From: an uncultured Allomuricauda sp.
GTDB taxonomy: Bacteria > Bacteroidota > Bacteroidia > Flavobacteriales > Flavobacteriaceae
Reading direction: 5' to 3'
Assembly (NCBI RefSeq): GCF_947258355.1
Contig: NZ_CAMYIC010000020.1
Location: forward strand, 1-64,000
Length of the DNA stretch: 64,000 nt
Below are positions 44,852 through 54,078 of this stretch, piece by piece. The notes under the pieces were generated by a model. It was not told the DNA's origin, did not search any database, and saw nothing but the letters and a program-made list of their open reading frames with translations. A program made the translations under genes and the position numbers. The first letter of the stretch is position 1. Each line of letters starts with the position of its first letter.

Positions 44852-46180
44852 ATGAGAACAACAGTCATCAATTTAACGCTTATAATATTTTGCCTTTCAG
44901 TCGGATTTGCCCAAACCGACACGCTTTCTATCGAGAATGTGAATGTAATTCCGATGCATGAAGAAATCGTGATGCAAAACCAAAGGGTGGTTATTGCCGA
45001 TGGAAAAATACTTCGGGTAGAGTCCATGGAAAATACATCGGAATATGCCACAGCCAGAGTAATTGATGGTTCCGGGAAATACCTGATTCCAGGATTGCAC
45101 GAGATGCATTACCATTGGCGAAATAAAGAAGGAGGGATTAAGCGTGATTTCAAATTGCTTTTGGCCAACGGAGTTACCACGGTACGGAACATGGCGGAGT
45201 ACGATTGGCAGGATCATATTGCCATTAGGGATAGTATAGACAACAACCAATTGATGGGTCCGAATTATTATACTGCGGGGCCCTATTTGCAGTCTGGGAA
45301 TCTAAAAACCAGTGCGGATGTGGAACGCATCATAGCACAGCACCAAACCAAAGGATATGACTTTATAAAAATCGCGGATAATCTACCCAAAGACATTTAT
45401 TTGGAAGTTATGGAAAAGGCGGCCGAATATGATATACCAGTGATGGGGCATGCCCAGCGCGAGATGGATCTGGAGTATTCGCTTCGGATGAAATCCATTG
45501 AACACGTAGAAGAGTTTGTGTACTTGTTTGGTGATGAACAAAGAAATGACAGCCTATTTCTGAAAAATGCAGTACAGCAAATAAAAAACAGTGGAATTGT
45601 CATTGCCCCGACCTTGGTGGTTTTTGATATGATCGTACAATGTTTGGACGACAATAGCTTTGCAAAACTTAAGAAAAAAGAAGTCGCAACATATATGCTG
45701 ACCGGAGATTATGGGTATTGGGCATCGGACGAAAATCCCTATCGACAAAATTTAAAGGGGAAGGTAATCAACGGAATGGATGCATTGCCATTGTTGGAAG
45801 GTTATTTTAAATGGATGATGAATTTTACCAAAATGTTGGCAAAAGAAGATGTTCCCATGATGACCGGAAGCGATACTTTTGGTTTTGTGGTTCCCGGATT
45901 TTCCTTGCACGAAGAATTTCAGTTCCTTCAAGAAGCTGGTCTATCTCCCTACGAAATACTTAAGGCCAGCACATTGACACCTGCCCGTTATTTGGGTTCG
46001 ATGGCCATGGAAGGAACTATTACCGAAGGGAAAAATGCCAATTTGGTCCTATTGAACAAAAACCCGCTAGAAGATATTAAAAACACCAAAACGATTGAGG
46101 GGGTGCTATTGAAAGGGGAGTGGTTGGATAGGAATCAATTGGATGGTCTTTTAAAAGAAGTCAAATATTTAAATCAATAA
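44852..46180 (+). CDS. Secreted amidohydrolase
   Basis: 442 residues with a signal peptide (1-20, cut near GFA-Q). Metal-dependent amidohydrolase of the imidazolonepropionase/prolidase-like group: PGLHEMHYHW holds the first His-x-His pair, MGHAQ and IEHVEEF give further His ligands and MTGSDTFG the catalytic Asp; LTPARYLG and GKNANLVLLNKNP are family-typical. Hydrolyses cyclic amides or dipeptides in the periplasm. 4 bp from the upstream stop. Confidence 0.92.
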   Translation: MRTTVINLTLIIFCLSVGFAQTDTLSIENVNVIPMHEEIVMQNQRVVIADGKILRVESMENTSEYATARVIDGSGKYLIPGLHEMHYHWRNKEGGIKRDFKLLLANGVTTVRNMAEYDWQDHIAIRDSIDNNQLMGPNYYTAGPYLQSGNLKTSADVERIIAQHQTKGYDFIKIADNLPKDIYLEVMEKAAEYDIPVMGHAQREMDLEYSLRMKSIEHVEEFVYLFGDEQRNDSLFLKNAVQQIKNSGIVIAPTLVVFDMIVQCLDDNSFAKLKKKEVATYMLTGDYGYWASDENPYRQNLKGKVINGMDALPLLEGYFKWMMNFTKMLAKEDVPMMTGSDTFGFVVPGFSLHEEFQFLQEAGLSPYEILKASTLTPARYLGSMAMEGTITEGKNANLVLLNKNPLEDIKNTKTIEGVLLKGEWLDRNQLDGLLKEVKYLNQ

Positions 46181-46181
46181 T

Positions 46182-47672
46182 ATGAAAAATATCTATGTAT
46201 TCATTTTGATGGCTTTGGTTGCCCATTCAAAATCGACAGGACAAATTTTAAAAAATGAATCAAAAAGCCTAGGATTGGTTGATAGGTTAGACAATTATTT
46301 ATCAGCTTCTGCCTCCAATGGGTTCAACGGTGCGGTTCTGATAGCCAAAGGCCAAGAGATTATCCTTCACAAAGGATATGGTTGGGCCAATAGGAAAAAC
46401 GATATTGAAAATAATACAGAGACCATTTTTGATATCTGCTCTGTTTCCAAACAGTTTACGGGAGCTGCTATCTTGAAACTGGAAGAAGAGGGCAAACTTA
46501 AACTGACGAATCCTTTACACCTATATTTTGAAGACCTGCCTTCAGATAAGGCCAATATTACAATTCACCAGTTGTTGACCCATACTGCAGGTTTTTCACA
46601 TGGTATTGGTGATGGTGATTTTGACCATATTCCAGAGGCAGAATATTTTAATGAGTTGTTTAGCACGAAACTTAGGTTTAAACCTGGTGAAAAATATAGC
46701 TATTCCAATTCCGGGTATAGCATACTCGGTAAGATTATAGAGAAGGTGTCGGGAAAAACCTATGAAAGTTTTCTTCGGGAAAAATTATTTGCCCCTGCAG
46801 GAATGAAACAAACAGGGTATATTTTACCCAACTGGAACCTAAATAATGTAGCCAATGAGTATGTGTACAATGTGATTGATAAAGGAAATCATGTTGATCA
46901 ATATCTAGAAGATGGTAAAATTGCGTGGCCCCTTGTAGCGAATGGAGGGGTAAACTCCACTTTGCATGATATGTTTAAGTGGCATTTTGCTCTAAGGAAC
47001 AATAAGGTGTTGAACGAAGCCTCTATGGACAAATTAACAACACCATATGTGCCGGAATATGAGGGGGAATCGAGCTATTATGCCTACGGCTGGACCGTAT
47101 ATCAATCAAATAGAGATACCAAAGTGGTAACCCACAATGGTTTCAATGGTGTCAGCTATTTTGAATTTATTTGGTTTCCTGAGGAAGACGCTCTTATTTT
47201 ATTTGCATCGAATGCATACACTCGCGAATCAGCTAGGATTCCCTATGAGTTGAGAAAAATGTTATTTGATGATGGTTATACTGCCACACCGATTTCTGAG
47301 AATGTGGTCAGTGGGCTTTTAGGCTATACAGAAACTTTTTCGGGAAAGCTGGAAGAACTAACGGAAGGGTTGAGGGAAAAGTTTGGAGAAAACTTGGACA
47401 GACCTTTTTACTTGAACCGCTTAAGTGGAATTTATTTCAGGGAAGGTGAAATGAACAAAGCGATAGTTGTTTCAGAACTAAATTCCACCTTTTTTCCAAA
47501 CGATGGTAATGTTTGGGATACATTGGGCGACATATACTATGCGGCAGGAATGAATGACAAGGCTTTAAAAAGTTATAAAAAAGCCTTGGAACTGAAACCG
47601 GATGAGGAATGTGACTGGTGCGAAAACTCCTCCGCACAAATAGAGCGAATAATAAACCCTACAAAAAAATAA
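46182..47672 (+). CDS. Secreted serine hydrolase with C-terminal TPR
   Basis: 496 residues, signal peptide (1-20), S12/beta-lactamase domain with SxxK in ICSVSKQFTG, YxN in YSYSNSGYS and HNG in VTHNGFNG; the C-terminus (about 415-490) is two TPR-like helical hairpins (VWDTLGDIYYAAGMNDKALK). Starts 2 bp after the amidohydrolase stop. Paralogue of the hydrolases at 43390, 49699 and 40528. Confidence 0.9.
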   Translation: MKNIYVFILMALVAHSKSTGQILKNESKSLGLVDRLDNYLSASASNGFNGAVLIAKGQEIILHKGYGWANRKNDIENNTETIFDICSVSKQFTGAAILKLEEEGKLKLTNPLHLYFEDLPSDKANITIHQLLTHTAGFSHGIGDGDFDHIPEAEYFNELFSTKLRFKPGEKYSYSNSGYSILGKIIEKVSGKTYESFLREKLFAPAGMKQTGYILPNWNLNNVANEYVYNVIDKGNHVDQYLEDGKIAWPLVANGGVNSTLHDMFKWHFALRNNKVLNEASMDKLTTPYVPEYEGESSYYAYGWTVYQSNRDTKVVTHNGFNGVSYFEFIWFPEEDALILFASNAYTRESARIPYELRKMLFDDGYTATPISENVVSGLLGYTETFSGKLEELTEGLREKFGENLDRPFYLNRLSGIYFREGEMNKAIVVSELNSTFFPNDGNVWDTLGDIYYAAGMNDKALKSYKKALELKPDEECDWCENSSAQIERIINPTKK

Positions 47673-47682
47673 TCAGATAAGT

Positions 47683-48027
47683 ATGCCACATTTTGTACTG
47701 GACTGTTCCAATACAGTCATTAAATCGCAATCGCCGGAATCCATAATGCAATTGGTTTATAAAACCGCAGAATCCACAGGTTTGTTCGACCCACAGGATA
47801 TTAAGGTACGGATCAATCCCTTTGAACACTATATGGTAGGGAATACAAAGGATGACTTCATCCACATTTTTGGAAACATTATGGAAGGGAGAACTACTGA
47901 GCAAAAGGCCAATTTATCAAAGCGAATTGTTTCGGAACTCAAAGGTATGTTCCCCGAAGTTCCTATCATTTCGATAAACATCAGGGATTTTGTGAAAGCG
48001 ACCTATTGTAACAAAACCATGGTATAA
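47683..48027 (+). CDS. 5-carboxymethyl-2-hydroxymuconate isomerase-like tautomerase
   Basis: 114 residues of the tautomerase superfamily (CHMI type). Pro2, after removal of Met1, is the catalytic base (MPHFVLDCS). The end (ISINIRDFVKATYCNK) is also typical. Cytosolic, unlike its secreted neighbours. In homoprotocatechuate breakdown the enzyme isomerises CHM, but no other gene of that pathway is here, so the substrate is open. Confidence 0.88.
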   Translation: MPHFVLDCSNTVIKSQSPESIMQLVYKTAESTGLFDPQDIKVRINPFEHYMVGNTKDDFIHIFGNIMEGRTTEQKANLSKRIVSELKGMFPEVPIISINIRDFVKATYCNKTMV

Positions 48028-48036
48028 TCTTCTACT

Positions 48037-49179
48037 ATGAAAATGAAAGTAATAACGGCGACCATTGCAATAGTTTTGATGTTTTTTGGTGTACAAGCTC
48101 AATCGGAGGGTACTTCGAATGTAGTCGGCACTAACCACCTTCTTTACTCTAAAATATTGAATGAAGAGCGGGGAGTTCAGATATATCTGCCCCCAAGCTA
48201 TCAAGATTCAGATAAAACATACCCTGTGGTTTATGTGTTGGATGGACAACGTTTCTTTTTACATGTGGTCAGTCTAGGTCAATCGTTCCAACAATTTCAA
48301 TTGACCCCGGAATTTATTATTGTAGGGATTAACAATAGTTATCCTGATAGGTTTCGAAATTTTGGGGAGGGAAAAGAAAATTTTAAGGGCTTTTTGGAAG
48401 ATGAATTGATGCCCTATGTGAACGAAAACTTCAGAACCAAGGGAGAAAACCTACTTTTTGGTTGGGAATATGGCGGAAGCTTTGTTTTTCATATGATGAT
48501 GGAGGAACCTACACTTTTTAATGCCTATTTGGTTGCCAGTCCATTTCCCATTTTTGATGCTATTGATGATTTGGATACGTCAACCAACATGGAAACCCAG
48601 CTTTATTTTGCCGTAAGCCCCGATGAGTATGATGTAAGGCACAGTACTGAAAAATTGAACGGTAAACTGACATCGAACCCCATTGATGGGCTTGACTGGA
48701 AATATTTTGAGTTTGAATTGGAGGAACACCGTTCCACAGGGTATCCCACCTTGTACCATGGATTGCGGGACTATTTTAAATATTATCAGGAGTTTGAAAC
48801 GAACAACCTGAAAAAATTCATCAATGCGGGAGGTATGGCGTATGCCTTGAACCATGCTCAGGAAAGGGCCATGCGCTATGGATTTGAGCCTGACCTCTCC
48901 CTATGGTCACGTTTTACCATTGTTCGCAGTGCCATGCGGGCCGATGATTTTTATCATTTTGAAACCTTATTGAATTCCATGCATAAAGATATATTTATCA
49001 GGGAATTGATAGCACAAAGGGATTATGCCGTGTCCCAAATAGCCACATTTTACGAAAAAAACAATCGGTTTCAGGAAGCTATTGAACTGTATGATCTTTT
49101 GCTGAAAAAATATCCGGATTCAGAAAGCTTGTTGACCAAAAAAAAGAATGTAACCCAACATCTGACCCAAAAACAATAG
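48037..49179 (+). CDS. Secreted esterase-like alpha/beta-hydrolase lacking the nucleophile
   Basis: 380 residues, signal peptide (1-20, cut near VQA-Q), an esterase D/IroE-like alpha/beta-hydrolase domain (YLPPSYQDS, YPVVYVLDGQRFF) and a C-terminal helical TPR-like tail (about 290-375). The nucleophile elbow, normally GxSxGG, reads GWEYGG: Glu stands where Ser should be. The late His (EEHRSTGYP) is kept. Either inactive and ligand-binding, or using different chemistry. 9 bp from the tautomerase. Confidence 0.82.
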   Translation: MKMKVITATIAIVLMFFGVQAQSEGTSNVVGTNHLLYSKILNEERGVQIYLPPSYQDSDKTYPVVYVLDGQRFFLHVVSLGQSFQQFQLTPEFIIVGINNSYPDRFRNFGEGKENFKGFLEDELMPYVNENFRTKGENLLFGWEYGGSFVFHMMMEEPTLFNAYLVASPFPIFDAIDDLDTSTNMETQLYFAVSPDEYDVRHSTEKLNGKLTSNPIDGLDWKYFEFELEEHRSTGYPTLYHGLRDYFKYYQEFETNNLKKFINAGGMAYALNHAQERAMRYGFEPDLSLWSRFTIVRSAMRADDFYHFETLLNSMHKDIFIRELIAQRDYAVSQIATFYEKNNRFQEAIELYDLLLKKYPDSESLLTKKKNVTQHLTQKQ

Positions 49180-49183
49180 CGAA

Positions 49184-49645
49184 ATGAAGCTTAAATATAT
49201 CCTAGCCATAGTTCTACTGAGTATTACTTTTAATCAAATCAATGCTCAGGATTCATCTAATGTCCAATCAGTTGCCAGTACTTATGTTTTGGACCAATAC
49301 TACAAATTAAACTTGAAAGTTTTTCAAGCGGACTCAACTCCAAAAGACGTGGACAACATCTTTGAACTGTTTACCAACGATTTCACCTATGTGCATCCGC
49401 AATATGGTGGAGTTTATTCTAGGGAAGATCTATACAACGGTTACATGCGAAACCAGAAAAATGGCGGTTACGATGGTAGTGTAGTCGATATCCAAGTGGA
49501 AAATAAAATTGTTGGTTTGAATGCCATTGCCGTCAGCAAACGTTTCATTACAAGGGAAAAAGGTAAAATTGTGCAAGGCGATGCTCAAATGGCCCTCTTT
49601 GAATTTAAGGAAGGCAAAATTTCTAGGATTTATGAGTATTGGTAG
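49184..49645 (+). CDS. Secreted NTF2/SnoaL-like protein
   Basis: 153 residues with a signal peptide (1-21) and one NTF2-like cone fold (FELFTNDFTYVHPQYGGVYSRED, then AVSKRFITREKG). Related proteins are small-molecule isomerases or binding proteins. 4 bp after the esterase-like gene. Function unknown. Confidence 0.8.
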   Translation: MKLKYILAIVLLSITFNQINAQDSSNVQSVASTYVLDQYYKLNLKVFQADSTPKDVDNIFELFTNDFTYVHPQYGGVYSREDLYNGYMRNQKNGGYDGSVVDIQVENKIVGLNAIAVSKRFITREKGKIVQGDAQMALFEFKEGKISRIYEYW

Positions 49646-49698
49646 TTCCTAAATGAAATAATTAACAACCAAACAGAAAAATCAAATCAATTAAAAGA

Positions 49699-50877
49699 AT
49701 GTACTTTATGAGAGCTCTTTTATCGTTCTTATTTATTGTAATGGGAGTTTACTCCCTTCAATCACAACAGCAGACTGATTCGATAACGAAGGAATTGATA
49801 AGGATACAGGAAAGCAGCAATCTTGTAGGCTTCGCCGTTGCCATTGTTAATAAAGATAGTATTGTTTACTCCAAAGGCTTTGGCTATTCGAACAAAGAGC
49901 AACAGATACCTTATACAACGAAAACGGTCCAACCTATTGCATCCATATCCAAGACGTTGCTCGGAGTGGCCTTAATGAAAGCGCAGGAACTGGGAATATT
50001 GGATTTGGATGATAAGATCAATGATCATCTGCCCTTTACCATACAGAATCCCTTTTATCAAAATGAACCGATAACCATTCGTCAACTTGCTAACCATACC
50101 TCTAGTATTCTTGACACAGAGCACTATGAGAAGATTTACGTTTTTAAGGATAAAATTCCTCCCTTCTATGAAAACTTGCCCCATAAACTCAAACAGGAAG
50201 TACAAAAAGAGGTAGATCTATTGAATGGAAACCAAATGATGTCGGCTTCCAACTTTATTAAAAACCAGTATTGCACGGATGGAAAATGGTATTCTTCAAA
50301 TAGCTTTTCAAACACGGTTTCAGGATCTACGTATAAGTACAGTAATATGGGAGCAAATATTGCGGCCTATATTATTGCAAAGGCCAGTGGTATGGAATAC
50401 ACTGATTTTTTAAGGGAGCACATTTTAAAACCACTCCAAATGGAAAATTCGGGTTGGGCATTCGAAACTCATCAATTGGAAAATATTGCTACCCTTTATT
50501 GGTATGGATATCCCATTCCAGCATATGAATTCATTACATACGGTGATGGCGGATTCATGACCAATATAGAGGACTTCAGTAAGTATATGACAGCAGTTAT
50601 GAAGGGTTACCATGGGGAGAGCAATATTTTAAAGGCATCCAGCTACAAGGAAATGCTATCTCAACCGGCCTCAAAAGAATTCAAAAAGAATGTTTTTTGG
50701 ACTATTGATGATGAAAAAATCGGGCATAGCGGAAATGACCCCGGTATTATTTCCCATGCCTATTTTCTTAAAGAAAAAAATTATGGCATTATCGTGTTTG
50801 TCAATACTTCAGAAGTCGAAAATGATATGATATCGGTAAGGGATATCTACCGAACGCTGCTTAAACATATGAGGTAA
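49699..50877 (+). CDS. Secreted serine hydrolase (beta-lactamase fold)
   Basis: 392 residues, signal peptide (about 4-21), S12-type domain: SxxK in IASISKTLLG, YxN in YKYSNMGAN, HSG in IGHSGNDPG. No C-terminal extension, so the shortest of the four paralogues. Met4 (49708) is an alternative start. Confidence 0.9.
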   Translation: MYFMRALLSFLFIVMGVYSLQSQQQTDSITKELIRIQESSNLVGFAVAIVNKDSIVYSKGFGYSNKEQQIPYTTKTVQPIASISKTLLGVALMKAQELGILDLDDKINDHLPFTIQNPFYQNEPITIRQLANHTSSILDTEHYEKIYVFKDKIPPFYENLPHKLKQEVQKEVDLLNGNQMMSASNFIKNQYCTDGKWYSSNSFSNTVSGSTYKYSNMGANIAAYIIAKASGMEYTDFLREHILKPLQMENSGWAFETHQLENIATLYWYGYPIPAYEFITYGDGGFMTNIEDFSKYMTAVMKGYHGESNILKASSYKEMLSQPASKEFKKNVFWTIDDEKIGHSGNDPGIISHAYFLKEKNYGIIVFVNTSEVENDMISVRDIYRTLLKHMR

Positions 50878-50920
50878 TCCCAAATAGGTCAAAACTATTG
50901 TGAAAAAAAGACCCCACAAA

Positions 50921-51778
50921 ATGAAAAGGTTTGCAATATGCTTGGTGTTTTTCTGCACATTTCAAATGTTGGCCCAAGCCAAATACGATGTAAAAAAGAT
51001 GAATGATCACGTTTATATTTTTACAGAGTTATGGGATGCCAATGCCAACGGAAATTGTGGTGTTCTAATTGGTGATAAGGAAGTAGTACTCATCAATTCC
51101 ATGATGATGGGAAGTGCGCCAGATTTGGAAAGGGAAATTCAAAAAATAACCGATTTGCCCATAGGCTTTGTAATCAACAGCGATTCGGATACCTACAATC
51201 ACCATGCAAACACCTACTTTGCCGATAAAGGAGCAACCATAATATCCCATGAGAACATCAAGTATTCAGAGGTATACCACCAACTTCTGTTTAAAGATGA
51301 AATATCCATTTCCATTGGGGATGATGAGGTGACCGCCTATCATACCCCATCTCATACACTGGATCATGTAGATGTTTACCTGGAGAAAAGTAACGTGCTG
51401 TTCATGGGTGATGGGTTTCAGCCACATTGGTTGACGTATACTGGCCCAAACGGAATTGAGGGCGTTCTATCCGGCATTGACCGGGCAATTGCATTGTCAG
51501 ATGATGAAACCATCATTGTACCTGGAAATACATCAAAAGACCCGGATTTTTATTTTGGGAACAAGGACCATCTTCTCAGAAACAGGGAGATATATGTCAA
51601 ATTCCATAAGCGTGTGGGTGAATTGTTTAAAAAAGGGTTTACTATTGAAGAAATTACTTCGGATGGGCGTGTAAACGAAATTGTTGAAAAATTAGAGGCA
51701 TACCCAAAATTTAAACCTTACTTAAAATATGTGGTAGAAGAATCGGTGGAAGTTAACTTTAAGTCCAAAATCAAGTAG
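50921..51778 (+). CDS. Secreted metallo-beta-lactamase-fold protein with lost metal site
   Basis: 285 residues from ATG 50921; GTG 50900 is less likely because the signal peptide begins at the ATG. MBL fold with VLIGDKEVVLINS, HTPSHTLDH and LFMGDGF. The zinc motif HxHxDH is replaced: the segment aligning with N-T-H-W-H-x-D-H is NSDSDTYN. The late His is Asn (VPGNTSKD). Only the middle ligands remain, so normal hydrolase activity is unlikely. Last gene of the operon from 43390. Confidence 0.82.
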   Translation: MKRFAICLVFFCTFQMLAQAKYDVKKMNDHVYIFTELWDANANGNCGVLIGDKEVVLINSMMMGSAPDLEREIQKITDLPIGFVINSDSDTYNHHANTYFADKGATIISHENIKYSEVYHQLLFKDEISISIGDDEVTAYHTPSHTLDHVDVYLEKSNVLFMGDGFQPHWLTYTGPNGIEGVLSGIDRAIALSDDETIIVPGNTSKDPDFYFGNKDHLLRNREIYVKFHKRVGELFKKGFTIEEITSDGRVNEIVEKLEAYPKFKPYLKYVVEESVEVNFKSKIK

Positions 51779-51816
51779 GTAATTATAGGGATATACATTT
51801 TTGCGGTATTTACCTG

Positions 51817-52116
51817 TTACATCAATAAATCGTTTTTGACTTCCATATTGAACAGTACTGTAATTTCCTCACAATACGTATTCATACGTTGCAAGTCTTT
51901 CAGAGCAGTTTGTGGTAATTTTTGTTTAGCGGATTCCCAGCTTAACTTATCGGGCCATTGGGCGTAGGCTAAAAAACTGCCCGCCTCATTTTTATGAAGA
52001 CGGGAGCCAAGCCCTCCCGCATATGTTATGAACGACTCGGTTACAAGTTGCCATGTTTTCTCAAAGTCTTTTTCCCGACCAGGGATAACATCAAACCGAT
52101 ATAATACTGCATACAT
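51817..52116 (-). CDS. Antibiotic biosynthesis monooxygenase-like protein
   Basis: 99 residues from ATG 52116. A dimeric alpha/beta ABM fold: MYAVLYRFDVIPGREKDFEKTW at the start (abridged here to the family pattern Y-x-V-x-P-G-x-E), then SRLHKNEAGSFLAYAQW. Such proteins oxidise quinone-like compounds or act as small-molecule binders. Last gene of the barrel-DoxX-ABM operon, 16 bp after DoxX. Confidence 0.8.
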   Translation of the reverse strand: MYAVLYRFDVIPGREKDFEKTWQLVTESFITYAGGLGSRLHKNEAGSFLAYAQWPDKLSWESAKQKLPQTALKDLQRMNTYCEEITVLFNMEVKNDLLM

Positions 52117-52132
52117 AGTTGAATTTATTTGG

Positions 52133-52534
52133 TCAATCCCAAGAATTGGATGTGGAGATGGCATGTTTACCTGCACCACTATAGAAAAAAGCAATACCAG
52201 CTACAATGTAAATAAACAACAAATCCAAGGACCATCCTCCAAATGGGTTCAAGTTAAGGATGTTTTGAGTTTGGGCCATCAGTAGGGCCAATAAACAATT
52301 AAATGATAAAATAAGCCCTGCCAAACGGGTTCTGAAACCCATGAGGAGCATTAAAGGGGCTATAATTTCACCCACAAACACACCATTGGCAAAAATCATT
52401 GGTAATCCGTATGCTTCCAATAGGCTACCGATAAAGCCGGTTCCGTTTTTGATTTTATCAATACCATAAATCAGCATGGTGAATGGAATAGCAATCCTGA
52501 ATAAAAAAATAGCAATGTTCTTATTACGTTTCAT
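52133..52534 (-). CDS. DoxX-family membrane protein
   Basis: 133 residues with four hydrophobic segments in the DoxX pattern (FRIAIPFTMLIYGIDKI, ANGVFVGEIIAPLMLLMGF). DoxX-like proteins are linked to quinone and thiosulfate redox processes and to oxidative stress. 17 bp after the barrel gene. Confidence 0.87.
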   Translation of the reverse strand: MKRNKNIAIFLFRIAIPFTMLIYGIDKIKNGTGFIGSLLEAYGLPMIFANGVFVGEIIAPLMLLMGFRTRLAGLILSFNCLLALLMAQTQNILNLNPFGGWSLDLLFIYIVAGIAFFYSGAGKHAISTSNSWD

Positions 52535-52551
52535 GTATCGACTTTTTGATG

Positions 52552-53181
52552 TTAAAAATTATACTTTAAAAAAACACCCACGTTGGTCATTGTTCTTTTG
52601 GCGTTATTGAACTGGTCCAAGTTCATGGCAACCCCGGTAGTGATCTGGTTTTTCCGTACCCCGATCTTTAATTGCTGAAGACCCCTTGTATATCCATCAT
52701 TACTGATGTTGCCCGTGACAAGAAGATTAATGTATCCAATGTAACGATTACCAAATGGAGGAGAATAACTGGTTACGATAGTTTGCTCAAGCGAGAATCC
52801 ATTTTGATAGGTGCTGCCCCCTGTATAGGAAAAAGTGAAATATGGTAATTTGGAAATGAAGGATAAGGATACTGTACCGAATGCCCCTGGATTTTTGATT
52901 CCTATTGCCGTGTTGACTCTTATACTTCTTGTAAGGCTATAGGAAATCGTATTTCTTATGAAATAAATGTTGTTGTCATCATTCCCATATTCAGTATCAA
53001 AAAGGGTCAGGTTATCCACTGAAAGTTTTGGGTGGACCGTATACTTGATCAAATGTTTATAGGTTACAGATCGGTTTCCAAATACGATATCCGGTGCAAA
53101 GTTTACTTCTTGACCAATGACCTTGGCTATTAGGATAAAATAAAATAGAATACATATGGATGTCTTTCTTCCCATCATCAT
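52552..53181 (-). CDS. Small outer-membrane beta-barrel protein
   Basis: 209 residues, signal peptide (about 1-23, cut near VIG-Q), about eight amphipathic strands (NTISYSLTRSIRVNTAIGI, YFTFSYTGGSTYQNGF) and a terminal Phe (KYNF), the outer-membrane insertion signal. No family recognised. First gene of an operon with DoxX and ABM-like genes, driven by the Crp/Fnr dyad at 53227. Confidence 0.7.
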   Translation of the reverse strand: MMMGRKTSICILFYFILIAKVIGQEVNFAPDIVFGNRSVTYKHLIKYTVHPKLSVDNLTLFDTEYGNDDNNIYFIRNTISYSLTRSIRVNTAIGIKNPGAFGTVSLSFISKLPYFTFSYTGGSTYQNGFSLEQTIVTSYSPPFGNRYIGYINLLVTGNISNDGYTRGLQQLKIGVRKNQITTGVAMNLDQFNNAKRTMTNVGVFLKYNF

Positions 53182-53197
53182 AGATTTTAAACCGGGG

Positions 53198-53242
53198 CAA
53201 ACCTATAATCAAACAGAAAGGGAAAACTTAAGATATCTTAAG
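53198..53242 (-). promoter_or_regulatory. Crp/Fnr-type promoter of barrel-DoxX-ABM operon
   Basis: Perfect 16-bp palindrome CTTAAGATATCTTAAG (53227-53242) centred 29.5 bp upstream of the -7 box TAGGTTTG (53205-53198, minus). Confidence 0.8.
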
Positions 53243-53339
53243 AAAGATATAGGTTTGATTATCAATAAAATGGGTCTTTATAATTCCATTTATCAGGAAT
53301 ACAAAGACCCATTAAAGTATTGCTTAAGAGTGTATCGAA

Positions 53340-54068
53340 TCAATCCAAAGGCAAGGAATAACTCTCCAAAACCCCATGAGGCGTAAATCCCATTTTAGTG
53401 TATATTCTTTCTCCTGCCACGGACGCAACCAAAAACACTTTGCTACTTTGGGCTTCAACGGATTGATTGATCAAGAATCGAGTCATTTTTTTTCCAAGCC
53501 CCAACCCTCTATATCCTGCTTTTGTGCCAATCATGTGGATGCCGGCAACACCATTTTTATCAATATAGATCATACCGCAGGTGGGGATGTCCTCGTCATG
53601 TTTTCCCAAAATGATTTTAAATGAAGGTTTGTCTATTAAGGGGATGATGGTAGATGCTTCGACGAGGTAGCCAAATGATTCTGAGGCTACTTGAGCAAAA
53701 AGTTCAGCTTCTTCTTTAGTGGTTACTATTTTGAATTCTGTATCATCAACCTCATCAAAGAAGACTCCAGTGGTATCCAAAGCCATTGCCTTTATCGTTG
53801 AACAAGATATAAACTGATTCGCTTCCAATATGTTTTTTATGGCATTGTCCTCGTATATGGCAATCGAATTTGGTGCTGCTTTAATCCTAATGCTATCCTG
53901 TAGCTTATAGAGGTTCAGGTTGTTGGGGTCAAGATCAAAAATTTTGTTGGGCCAAGAGTTGTTCAAGGGATAAGTAACGGAAAACCCATCTTCATTTCTT
54001 AGAAAACCTCCGTGTTTTCCAATCTGTTCCCAAAACTCGAATAAGTGATTAATTATTAGTTTGTTCAT
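53340..54068 (-). CDS. GNAT-family acetyltransferase
   Basis: 242 residues. The C-terminal half (about 115-240) is a GNAT domain with the acetyl-CoA loop GTKAGYRGLGLGKKMT and the strand VFLVASVAGERIYTKMGF. The N-terminal half is a degenerate GNAT-like domain. Acceptor unknown. Follows the FMN reductase by 10 bp. Confidence 0.88.
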   Translation of the reverse strand: MNKLIINHLFEFWEQIGKHGGFLRNEDGFSVTYPLNNSWPNKIFDLDPNNLNLYKLQDSIRIKAAPNSIAIYEDNAIKNILEANQFISCSTIKAMALDTTGVFFDEVDDTEFKIVTTKEEAELFAQVASESFGYLVEASTIIPLIDKPSFKIILGKHDEDIPTCGMIYIDKNGVAGIHMIGTKAGYRGLGLGKKMTRFLINQSVEAQSSKVFLVASVAGERIYTKMGFTPHGVLESYSLPLD

Positions 54069-54078
54069 AGTTTCGTTT

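Noticed and set aside
47683..48027. Homoprotocatechuate degradation pathway
   Set aside because: Only the isomerase-like gene is present; none of the other hpa genes is nearby.
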